Part shown: positions 35,629 through 44,769 of the stretch, one piece after another | Numbering within the stretch: position 1 is the first letter of the stretch | How the letters are laid out: each line of letters opens with the position of its first letter | Origin: Jaapia argillacea MUCL 33604 | Taxonomy: Eukaryota > Basidiomycota > Agaricomycetes > Jaapiales > Jaapiaceae | Assembly (NCBI GenBank): GCA_000697665.1 | Contig: KL197730.1 | Coordinates: forward strand, 558,354-603,910 | Direction of reading: 5' to 3' | DNA length: 45,557 nucleotides | Translations under genes and position numbers: made by a program | The notes under the pieces: model-generated | What the model was told of the DNA's origin: nothing | Database searches by the model: none | Seen by the model: the letters and a program-made list of their open reading frames with translations, nothing else

Positions 35629-36726
35629 GGGGACTTCAGTAGCATCAGTATTCTCTTGCTAGTAGTCCTTCTCAGTCCAGGTCTATAGTATCATGTCTTC
35701 TGGTGTTGTACTGTACTATATGTTGGTGTATATAATTTTCAAGTCTTGTTTTGAGGAATATGGCCAAGTCTCCCACTTCATATGATACTAAGCTGAGCTG
35801 TTGTACTAAATTACTAAATCACATTATGGAAATTGTATGGAGTCCAACACTCCAGTAACTGAGGTCTAATGATAGTGGGCTTAAATCTTCTTTGTGGATC
35901 CTATAAAATATAGCTCCCTTGTATCAGGCCTAGAGGCAACAGAAATATAGGATTCATGAAATTGTACAAAATCTTGGGTCTATGACTTGTACTAAGGCCC
36001 CATCTTAGACAGGAAATAGTAATAAATCAGAAAATTGTACAAAATTCACACCTGTGGATTATACCAACTACAGCCCCAGGCTTCGAAATTGTATGAAGTC
36101 ACAAAATTGTACAAGACCAGTTGAGCATAATACTAGGTACCAGAAATTCTACTAAACCTCACTTCTATGGATTGTACTAAGTACAATCCTATCCAAGCAT
36201 AGGAACGGGAAATAGTAATAAATCACAGAATTGTACAAGACTAGATAGAAATAATATCACATCCCTGGAATTGTACAAATCTCACTTCCATGAACAATCC
36301 TATGGGGTCAAGCTTGGGACTAGAAATTGTACAATGCCAGTCACAAATAATACTGGACCCATGGAATTGTACTAAACCTCACTTCTATGGATTGTACTAA
36401 GTGCAATTCTATAGTACCAAGCCTAGGAACAGGAAATAGTAATGAATCACAGAATTGTACAAGACTAGTTAGGGATAATACCAGATCCCTGGGATTGTAC
36501 AAATCTCACTTCTATGAACAATCCTATGGGATCAAGCTTGGGACTAGAAATTGTACAATGCCAGTCACAAATAATACTGGACCCATGGAATTGTACTAAA
36601 CCTTACTTCTATAAATTGTACTAACTACAGTTCCATAGAACCAAGGCTGGGACTGAGAATTGTAATAAGTCACAAAATTGTACAAAGATTGGGCTAAGAA
36701 ACCCTGTAGCCTCTGCCATTGAGAAT
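35629..36726. repeat. Right subterminal array of TTGTAC motifs
   Basis: About twenty copies of TTGTACAA or TTGTACTAA words lie among degenerate repeats. The clearest is a tandem duplication of about 220 bp (roughly 36167-36390 and 36391-36608), sharing GAATTGTACAAGACTAG, GATCAAGCTTGGGACTAG and AATGCCAGTCACAAATAATA. The same hexamer core is in the left-end array, as expected for transposase-binding subterminal repeats. Confidence 0.75.
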
Positions 36727-36761
36727 TGTAATTGTTTCCAGTATTTATACACGTTGCTCTG
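36727..36761. repeat. Right TIR of KDZ transposon
   Basis: TCCAGTATTTATACACGT at 36737-36754, then TGCTCTG to 36761: the inverted counterpart of the left TIR at 26345. Confidence 0.8.
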
Positions 36762-36956
36762 CAGCATATATACCAGGACTTTGTACTAGAGTTTACCAGG
36801 ACCCCTCAAGACACGCAGCTACAGAAAGCCTCCCAAATCTTCCAGAATATATGACAAAAACCCCTGACCCAGAACGTATAAAAGCCCACCTGGCGAAACT
36901 GCAGAAATCCATTCCTCGCTGAATACTCCAGCAGCAACAACAACCACTCTCGCCAA

Positions 36957-37535
36957 ATGATCTGCGAAAGAACTCTCCATGCTCTCTCTGTCATCATCAC
37001 CCCCAGTATCCGCCTCCCCTCGCCCCCCGCATTCTACGTCACCGCCAACCACCAGGTGATGCCCCACAAGGACATCAAGTACTGCGAACACAAGCTCGTA
37101 GCTAAAATCCTCAACAAAGCCTGACTGGTCAACACTGAGAACTGGATTCTTGAGTGGAAACACGACCAGCAGGAAGAAGTTTGCATTTGCATGGGCCACC
37201 CCCGTGCCCTCGACTTCTTCAAACTCGACAGTCATGTACAAAAACAAGTCCGCCCCATCCTCCCCGTCCCCATTATCACCATCAACCAACCCCCCAGCAT
37301 CGCCCCCCTTGACTACTCCAAAGCCAACCCCAAAAGCCTTCGCCCCCTTCTCTCCATCATCAGCCCAAACATCCAGGTCTATGAGACCGTGGATATTTTC
37401 GACCCAACCCCACTCCTGGAAGATGTCCAGCCACCCTCCTGCAGCCCGTCCTATCACCCCAACTCGCTGGTTCATTCCCCTCACTGTAACAGGTGGTTAC
37501 TGGGATATACTCTCCAGTATCACTCGTATTGAGTG
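36957..37535 (+). pseudogene. 3' ORF of the retrotransposon, unknown function
   Basis: One frame of about 190 codons starts at ATG 36957 (MICERTLHAL) and runs to a stop at 37533, with a single internal TGA (about 37122) where Arg would fit. It contains YVTANHQVMPHKDIKYCEHK and LEWKHDQQEEVCICMGHPRA. I recognise no domain. It lies after the chromodomain and before the polypurine tract, so it is either a native third ORF of the element or a relic of another insertion. Confidence 0.4.
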
Positions 37536-37599
37536 TGGGAAGTCTCAAGTCGGAGTTTAAATCAAGTTCATGTATTCATGTAGATTCTCTTTCAAATAT

Positions 37600-37860
37600 C
37601 ATCTATTACTGCCTACTTCACGAATCGACCTCTTCATTGAGTGTGTCGATTGCGTGAATCGGGCGATTATTCTTTCTTCAGCTGGTTACTAAGACCACCA
37701 GCAATACTTGGGACTCGACCTCTTCAAGAGGGTCGAGTAGCGAGACTACACCTTTTGATCTCAAGAGCGACATTCATCGCGTCATGACCTCTCAAGTCGT
37801 AACGCGGACCTCTTAACCGAGGACGCTCCATTGTAGTCAGTTCATCCTGGGAGGCTCTAG
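37600..37860 (+). other. Hairpin-rich leader-like region
   Basis: Inverted repeats AATCGAC...GTCGATT (37623-37652) and ACTCGACC...GGTCGAGT (37713-37738), and the recurring word GACCTCT, predict several stem-loops within 250 bp. No ORF is recognised. It may be an untranslated RNA segment of the retrotransposon between its two 3' ORFs. Confidence 0.5.
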
Positions 37861-37991
37861 CGATCCACCAGGAAACACACATCTAACGACGTGTGGAACA
37901 ACTATCAGAGTAGTTACTACATCACACCTCAGCTCCAGCTCGCCAGCTCGTCTAGCGACACCACCTCCCTATCAGTTGTGGCGTACAGGTC

Positions 37992-38914
37992 TTGCCTGGC
38001 CATCACACTCACCCCTCCAATTACCAACCCCTCGAGGACATGGAGATTGACAAATGGAACGGCCAAGCTGACTACACCTCCCTGCCCCCCGTCCCGGTCA
38101 ATGCCGCGTCCTCCACCAACTCCCTCCCCTCCTTGCAACCCATCTCGTCCCTCACCTTGTCCAAACCAGGAGAAATCCTGGCAGACATCCAGCCACCTCC
38201 GACCCCGTCCTCCCTGAGCAAATGCCCCAGGAATCGGATATGGTACTCCACCCCCAGCCTCACCACCAACTGGAAACCCGAGGGAGGAGAACACGAGTGG
38301 CCCCCAGCGGGTTTAGCCAACTCCAAAGATGTCTGGCCTAATCCTGTCAATGCCATCGAGCAATGGGGCTCTACCCCAAACACCCCCTTCCCATCTCTGT
38401 CCCAATCCCCCGTTGACCTTTGGACCATGTGCCCACCCCGTTATATCACCACCGACCAACTAAATGCCACCGGCATGCTAAGTGTTGGAATTGCCATCAT
38501 CAGGGACACATTGCACGATCCTGCCCCATGGACCGACAACCTTATAAGAGAAAACTGGTTGCCCCTCATTCTCCCCCCGCTCACACCACCCATAGGCCCT
38601 TACTCACGGTTTCACCCCTACCACAGCCAACCCCGATGTCAGAACGCACCCTCCACAAGGAATCTCAACTCCATTCCTATATCCAGGACAACATTTGGCA
38701 ATGCAAACTCGAATTGGACAGCGCCCATTGGGCCTGGATCCACTGGATGGAACAAGGAAAATGTCTCCTGGCGTCCCAACGTCCCCTTCCGCCTGCCACC
38801 TCCCCAGTTTACCCTGATGCCGTTGCGTGGCAGCAATTTCTAGATTGTCAAGTACTGGAGACGGATTGGAATCACGGTAGTTTGGGTAGAGGTTTGGGAC
38901 AAACCTCGGCTTAG
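37992..38914 (+). pseudogene. Second CCHC zinc-knuckle (gag-like) ORF at the 3' end of the retrotransposon
   Basis: One frame (37992 to about 38450) is Pro/Ser/Thr-rich with LEDMEIDKWNGQADYTSLPP and ends near DQLNATG. Across a frame change near 38450-38470 a second frame gives CWNCHHQGHIARSC, a CX2CX4HX4C knuckle. It then gives QDNIWQCKLELDSAHWAWIH and WQQFLDCQVLETDWNH, and stops at 38914 inside the polypurine tract region. It looks like a nucleocapsid-type protein split by a frameshift. A zinc-knuckle ORF after pol is unusual, because gag of this element already has its own at 22090. Confidence 0.55.
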
Positions 38915-38926
38915 AAGAGGGGATGG
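38913..38926 (+). other. Polypurine tract
   Basis: AGAAGAGGGGATGG lies immediately before the 3' LTR, where plus-strand DNA synthesis would be primed. Confidence 0.8.
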
Positions 38927-39360
38927 TGTCACAACTTTGTGTACTCGTTTCATTTTTCTTTATCTTATCTTATCACGGACATCTTATCTCATCTTATCGT
39001 GCCTCACCTTGGACCTATTCTATTTATATCGTGTCTTGCTATTATTGGCTTTGCTTTGCAGTCTATACCTCATTCGGCAGGATACCGATCTTCCGGACTT
39101 TCTATGTCATTCTCTATGTTTCTATCATGTTCTCCCCCATTCCTTGAGCGCTATTCTTAGTTCCTTCTATACCCTTCTACTAGGTTCTACCTCTCAGGCT
39201 CTAGTATATAAGGTGCCCCTGCTCTCCTGTATTCCTTAAGCTTGTCCACTTGAATAATACAGCTCTTTAGCCTGTACCCTTCAACTGGTTCGCTCTCGTT
39301 TGTTATCCTCTACAGCCTCAAGTCATAGCCTGAGTACTAGTCGCTAAAGCGCTCCTAACA
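38927..39360 (+). repeat. 3' LTR
   Basis: 434 bp, TGTCACAACT to CTCCTAACA, about 95% identical to the 5' LTR by eye, followed by target duplication GCCTG. The junction reads ...CTAACAG CCT GTGAGT, so an AG acceptor, the CCT codon and a donor are restored next to the element. Confidence 0.93.
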
Positions 39361-40368
39361 GCCTGTGAGTGGATACTCCTGCTGCTACAGATCCTCAGGT
39401 TGATCTGGCTATGGCTTGTTTCTCAACTCAGATTGTGAGTGGATGGTCCTGCTGCTGCAGGTCCTCAAGCTGATCTGGCCATGGCTTGCTTCTCAACTCA
39501 GCCTGTGAGTGGATAGTCCTGCTGCTGCAGATCCCCAAGCTGATCTGACCATGGCTTGCTTCTCAACTCAGCCTGTGAGTGTATGGTCCTGCTGCCACAG
39601 ATCCTCAAGCTGATCTGGCCATGGCTTGTTTCTCAACTTAGTTTGTGAGTGGATGGTTCTGCTGCTCTAGATCCTCAAGCTGATCTGGCCAAGGTTTGTT
39701 CCACAATTTGGAATGTGAGTGGATACTCCTGCTGCTGTAGATCCTCAAGCTGATCTGGCCATGGCTTGTTTCTCAACTCAGCATGTGAGTGGATGGTCCT
39801 GCTGCTGTAGATCTTCAAGCTGATTTGGATATGGCTTGTTTCACAACTCAGCAAGTGAGTGAAGAGTCCTAGAGCTGTAGATCCTCAAGCTGATCTGGCC
39901 ATGGCTTGTTTCTCAACTCAGGCAGTGAGTGGATGGTCCTGCTGCTGCAGATCCTTAAGCTGATCTAGCCATTGCTTGCTTCTCATCTTAGTCTGTGAGT
40001 GGATGGTCCTACTGCTACAGATCCTCAAGCTGATCTGGCCATGGCTTCTTTCTCAACTCAGCGTGTGAGTGGATGGTCCTGCTACTGTAGATCTTCAAGC
40101 TGATTTGGCCGTGGCTTGTTTCACAACTCGGCAAGTAAGTGAAGAGTCCTGGTGCTATAGATCCTCAAGCTGATCTGGCCATGGCTTGTTTCTCAACTCA
40201 GGCGGTGAGTGGATGGTTCTGCTGCTGCAGATCCTTAAATTGATCTAGCAATGGCTTGCTTCTCAACTTAGTCTGTGAGTGGATGGTCCTACTACTACAG
40301 ATCCTCAAGCTGATCTGGCCGTGGCTTATTTCTCACCTCAGTTTGTGAGTGGACGGTCTTACTGCTGC
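39361..40368 (+). repeat. Micro-exon tandem array, segment 2
   Basis: The 70-bp array resumes. Triplets between acceptor and donor are CCT (shared with the LTR element target), ATT, CCT, CCT, TTT, AAT, CAT, CAA, GCA, TCT, CGT, CAA, GCG, TCT, TTT. Two units have AG changed to GG (near 39712 and 40132), so those acceptors are probably dead. Higher-order similarity (blocks ending CAA, GCA, TCT, then CAA, GCG, TCT) shows multi-unit duplication. Confidence 0.85.
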
Positions 40369-41531
40369 TATCAGGAAAACGGTGGGCGGTAGGTATAACC
40401 GGAGACTGTGGGCCAATCTCGGTTAGCTAGATGCCTCCGGATTCAGCATTGTTTACTGTGATCAGGGTGTTATAAGAATTGTAGACCATTGACAACAGAT
40501 TTTCATTCAGAGCCAGGCTGAGAGTTGATGATAATCATATTATAATGGATTATCAACGAGGACGAACATGATCAATGAAGTAGAATGTCTCAATTTGCAG
40601 CTGGTTTTGGACTCGGCTCATGTCGGCCTTTTACTTTACAGCTCCTCTCCACCCCACTGCTGAAGGGGATGAACGACTTGGAAAGGTTTCATTGACGATG
40701 TCTGGAAAGCTGACTCACCAAAAGTGACAAACATCCAGGGCCTCTGTGCGTCTCGAGTGCACCGGATCTCAAGTTCTTACTTGCTGGATCGGCCTATATT
40801 ACCTGTTTCTTCATTTGAATTTGTCACGACACTGACGACTCTCGACCTCACCCTGGGTTCATATAAACCACATTTCCTGACAGAGTTCTCGCATCCCTCT
40901 CTTTTCCCCTGCCTCCATCTGCATAGGATGAGGCTAACCTCCTTCCACTTCCTCACATGTTTTGTGTGTGATGACTTGGGATGAAGCTAGTGACGGCCCT
41001 ACCAACACCTTTCCCAATGAATTTTATGGTCTTGGCTTATGCAGCACAGCATTCGCTGTTGTTGAGGGTTGGTGAGTCGGTGAAGGGTGTTTCGTTTGCT
41101 AGTTAGCCCTCATTTCGACGTTGGAAGTTTTATGGGGTGCCCGAGATCCTTTGTCTCCGCTGTCGATACTCGTCCATTTTTGCCACATGCGGTTGTCGTC
41201 ATTACTTGTTTAATAAATATTAGTTTTGTCTTGATCTCGAAATCGAGGTGGTGAAGCTGCAAAGCTCAAGGACCCCAGCATCTAAGTTATAATTGATCTC
41301 AGATATTTGGAAATAGGTATTTCATTTCTTCGGCATCTCTGCGTCCACCATTATCAGACATTGTCATGGCCATCTACCTGACAGCCTTGACCCACCATAA
41401 AATCTCACACCTGTGTTATTTAGCCAGGTCGACGATGATCAACTCGACTATCAGAATAATGGTTATTATGGACATTCTAGCTTGGACAATGCATTATAAG
41501 GCTAGGTCAAACCCCCACCATTTTCCTAATG
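40369..41531. mobile_element. Non-autonomous TIR element, 1.16 kb
   Basis: It splits a 70-bp array unit. The left end TATCAGGAAAACGGTGGGCG and the inverted right end (CATTAGGAAAATGGTGGGGG) match at 17 of 22 positions; two of the mismatches are CG/TG type. The only flanking duplication I can see is GC on each side. No transposase is present; the longest ORF (40724-40984) has no features. The superfamily is not determined. Confidence 0.75.
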
Positions 41532-41533
41532 GC

Positions 41534-43731
41534 AGATCCTCAAGCTGATCTGGCCATGACCTTTTTCTCAACTCAGCAAGTAAGTGGACAGTCCTGCTAC
41601 TGCAAGTTCTCAAGCTGATCTAGTCATGGCTTGCTTCTCAACTTAGCCTGTGAGTGGATGGTCCTGCTACTGCAGATCCTCAAGCTGATCTGGCCTTGGA
41701 TTGCTTCTCAACTTAGTCTGTGAGTGGATGGTCCTACTGCTACAGATCCTCAAGCTGATCTGGCCATGGCTTATTTGTCACCTCAGTTTGTGAGTGGACG
41801 GTCTTGCTGCTGCAGATCCTCAAGCTGATCTGGCCATGGCTTGCTTCTAGACTCAGCCTGTGAGTGGATGGTCCTACTACTGCTGATCCTCAAGCTGATC
41901 TGGCCATGGCTTGTTTCTCAACTCAGGAAGTGAGTGGATGGTCCTGCTGCTTCAGATCCTGAAGCTGATCTAGCTGTGGCTTGTTTCTCAACTTAGCCTG
42001 TGAGTGGATGGTCCTGCTGCTACACATTCTCAAGCTGATCTGGCCATGGCTTGTTTCTTAACTCAGTGTGTGAGTGGATGGTCCTGGTGTGGGAGATTCT
42101 CACATTGATCTGGCCATGGCTTGTTTCTCAACTCAGTGTGTGCGTGGATAGTGTAGCTCCTGGAGACCCTCAAGCTGATCTGGCCATGGCCCTTTTTTCA
42201 ACTCAGGTTGTGTGTGGATGGTTCTGCTGCTGCAAATCCTCAAGCTGACATGGTCATGGCTTATTTCTCAATTCAGGATGTGAGTGGATTGTTCTGCTGC
42301 TGCAAATTCTCAAGCTGATCTGGCCATGGCTTGTTTCTTAACTCAGGGAGTGAGTGGATGGTCTTGCTGCTGAAAAACCTCAAGCTCACCTGGCCATGGC
42401 CCTTCTTTTTACCTCAGCTTGTGCGTGGATGGTTCTGCTGCTGCAAATCCTCAAGCTGACATAGTCATGGCTTGTTTCTCAATTCAGGAAGTGAGGGAAT
42501 TGTTCTGCTGCTGCCAATCCTCAAGCTGATCTGGCCATGGCTTGTTTCTCAATTCAGGCAGTGAGTGGATGGTCCAACTCCTGCAGATCCTTAAGCTGAT
42601 CTGGCCATGGCTTGCTTCTTAACTCAGTTTGTGAGTGGACTGTCCTGCTGCTGCCAATCCTCAAACTGCTCTAGGCATGACTTATGTTACAACTTAGATT
42701 GTGAGTGGATGGTCCTGCTGCTCCTCAAGCTGATCTGGCTGTGGCTTGCTTCTTAACTCAGAAAGTGAGTGAATGGTCCTGCTGCTGCAGATCCTCAAGC
42801 TGATCTGGCCATGGCTTGTTTCTCAATTTAGGCAGTGAGTGGATGGTCTTGCTGCTGCAGATCCTCAAGCTGATCTGGCCATGGCTTGCTCTTCCACTCA
42901 GCGAGTGAGTGGATGGTCCTGCTACTGCAGATCCTCAAGCTGATCTGGCTGTGACTGGCTTCTCAACTCAGAAAGTGAGTGAATGGTCCTGCTGCTGCTG
43001 ATCTGGCCATGACCTTTTCCTCAACTCAGAGAGTGAGTGGATGGTCCTGCTACTGCAGATCCTCTAGCTGATCTGGCAATGGCTTGTTTCTCAACTCAGG
43101 ATGTGAGTGGATGGTCCTGCTGCTGTAGATCTTCAAGCTGATTTGGCTGTGGCTTGTTTCACAACTCAGCAAGTGAGTGAAGAGTCCTGGTACTGTAGAT
43201 CATCAAGCTGACTTGGCTGTGGCTTGCTTCTCAACTCAGGAAGTGAGTGGATGGTCCTGCTGCTGCTGCTCCTCAAGCTTATGTGGCCATGGCCTCTTTT
43301 TCAACTCAGACAGTGAGTAAATGGTTTTACTACTGCTAATCCTCAACCTTATCTGGCTATGGTCTTTTTCTCAACTCAGAAAGTGAGTGCATGGTTCTGC
43401 TGCTGCTAATCCTTGGCCTGATCTGGCCATAGATTATTTCTCAACTCAGGAAGTGAGTAGATGGTCCAGCTACTGCAGATTCTCAAGCTGATCTGTCCAT
43501 GGCTTATTTCTCAACTCAGGCTGTAAGTGTATGGTCCTGCTACTGCTGATCCTCAAGCTAATCTGGCCATGGCCTGTTCTCAACTTAGGCTGTAAGTGTA
43601 TAGTCCTGTTGCTGCAGATCCTCAAGCTGATCCAGCCATGGCTTGTTTCTCAACTTAGGTTGTGAGTGGATACTCCTGTCACTGCAGATTCTCAAGCTGA
43701 TCCGGCTGTGGCATGTTTTACCACTCAGAAT
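41534..43731 (+). repeat. Micro-exon tandem array, segment 3
   Basis: About 32 further units follow. Triplets in order: CAA, CCT, TCT, TTT, CCT, GAA, CCT, TGT, TGT, GTT, GAT, GGA, CTT, GAA, GCA, TTT, ATT, AAA, GCA, CGA, AAA, AGA, GAT, CAA, GAA, ACA, AAA, GAA, GCT, GCT, GTT, AAT. Nearly all keep CAG/TAG before and GTGAG/GTAAG after the triplet. A few units are shortened inside (near 42720 and 43000) without loss of splice signals. None of the triplets is a stop. Confidence 0.85.
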
Positions 43732-44309
43732 GTGAGTCATGATTCTGTATAATGTAGACAATTTGGCTAATTGATTTCCCTTTTAGTTAGTATGTCATCC
43801 CATTTTTGATATTGGTACTCAGACTATACTAATCATCTTGTCCAATTATAGTTTGTCAGTTCCCCCCTATTTACTTTTTGATCTTTGCCTTCTTAGTCAC
43901 CATCTTTTCACAGAATGTAAGTGTTGATTCTGCATCTACCAAATTATATGAATGCTTACTCTTCATTAGAAAGTTTGTGATGCCTATTTTCCATAAATTC
44001 TGTTTCATTTGAGTCTTACATTACTTCTATGCATTTTAGAAGGTATGTCTTCTTTTAGACATATAGACATGACTACCTATCATCTGGATTTGTGCCTACT
44101 AGTGGGTAAGTAAATCTTATATTCCAGTGTTTATGCTATTGTCAGTGGCAACACATGTCTGTTGTGTTTACAGAGGGTATGCAATAGTTTTTCCTTTGAT
44201 TTTACATATAAAACCACATACAACTTATATTATTCTAGAAAGTATGTGACTCTACTACTTTATGACATTGACATTGATTATTACTTCTTTGCTGTTTCAG
44301 TGCGTGTGG
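43732..44309 (+). other. Right end of micro-exon train: diverged introns separated by single codons
   Basis: Nine or ten consecutive intron-like units of about 53-70 nt have normal borders and mutually unrelated insides. Exons: TTA (43787-43789), TTT (43852-43854), AAT (43914-43916), AAA (43970-43972), AAG (44040-44042), TGG (44103-44105), AGG (44174-44176), AAA (44239-44241), then TGC or the 9-nt TGCGTGTGG (44301-44309). Donors include GTATGT, GTAAGT and GTCAGT; acceptors are TTTTAG, TTACAG, TTCTAG and TTTCAG; branch-like CTAAT, ACTAATC and CTTAC are seen. This repeats the pattern at the left end with different sequences. Confidence 0.75.
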
Positions 44310-44368
44310 GTATGTCATATCTATGACTATGACTTTATAGCTAGATTTATCTCTACCATACCTTGAAG

Positions 44369-44769
44369 ATGAAACTTGATCAGGAACATACAGATTGGAA
44401 CCTTGCTGTCTCTAATGCAGCAGACAATGAGGATAACTATTCAGATTCAGCCTACTGTATGCCATATTTTATACTTTATTAGTTTCTTCTTGCTGATTAT
44501 GTGAACACAAAGATACACCACCCACATCACCATTGAAGTCTTAGAAACTAAATTTGGATCAGAATTCCAGTTGTATGTTGGAGCTCTTTTATGTGATATT
44601 CAACTATAACTTACTTGATGTTAAATTCATTCCTTATATATAATTCAATACAGCCTCAATAGGTAGCAATGTAAGTCATAGATCCTCACTAACATATATT
44701 GTTTCTGAGCCTTTCTTATAGAACTGGGAGCTTCACCTTGCTATAATGCTTATATCACACACTAAATAA
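44369..44769 (+). CDS. Probable 3'-terminal exons of the micro-exon gene
   Basis: After an intron from GTATGT at 44310 to CTTGAAG at 44368, an open segment 44369-44456 in phase 0 encodes MKLDQEHTDWNLAVSNAADN and continues acidic to a GTATGC donor. Smaller exons follow that I could not join with certainty (near 44570 and 44660, the latter ending AGCAAT before GTAAGT). A final exon after CTTATAG gives NWELHLAIMLISHTK and stops at TAA 44767-44769. The residues match no family I know. Linking these exons to the NACHT exons 27 kb upstream is inferred from phase and continuity of the train. Confidence 0.45.

Larger units (their letters stand above)
26345..36761 (+). mobile_element. KDZ-superfamily DNA transposon, 10.4 kb, with two accessory genes
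   Basis: Terminal inverted repeats start CAGAGNNACGTGTATAAATA (left 26345, right ending 36761) and are recognisable for about 33 bp. Subterminal arrays rich in TTGTAC lie inside both ends. Between them are a minus-strand gene (27331-30092), an RNase H1-N-like gene (30302-31227) and the KDZ transposase (31766-35628). The flanks carry CATATACCAG (26332-26341) and CATATATACCAG (36765-36776), a possible imperfect target duplication lying three bases outside the TIR. It is inserted 40 bp after the pol stop of the retrotransposon. That the two other genes travel with it is inferred from their position between the TIRs. Confidence 0.75.
19457..39360 (+). mobile_element. Ty3/gypsy chromovirus-type LTR retrotransposon with nested insertion
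   Basis: Two 434-bp LTRs (TGTCAC...CTAACA) bound 19.9 kb and are flanked by a perfect 5-bp duplication GCCTG (19452-19456 and 39361-39365) created within a unit of the 70-bp array. In order: PBS, gag, -1 frameshift site, protease, reverse transcriptase, RNase H, integrase, chromodomain, a nested KDZ transposon (26345-36761), two further 3' ORFs, polypurine tract, 3' LTR. Without the nested element it is about 9.5 kb. It is dead: more than 20 in-frame stops, a mutated RT active site and at least two frameshifts. Most lesions are CG to TG or CA changes. Self-priming and the chromodomain place it in the Tf1/sushi-like chromoviruses. Confidence 0.92.

Noticed and set aside
26332-36776. A firm target-site duplication for the KDZ element
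   Set aside because: CATATACCAG and CATATATACCAG differ by two bases and sit three bases outside the recognisable TIR; kept only as a possibility.
36819-37484. 221-codon minus-strand ORF
   Set aside because: Gly/Val/Asp-rich antisense shadow of the Pro/Ser-rich plus-strand ORF; no intron signals or domain.
17459-43731. Calling the 70-bp repeats a CRISPR-like array or plain minisatellite
   Set aside because: The spacers would be only 3 bp and the host is clearly fungal. A plain minisatellite does not explain the conserved GT/AG borders, the variable triplet, or the diverged introns with identical 3-nt spacing at both ends.
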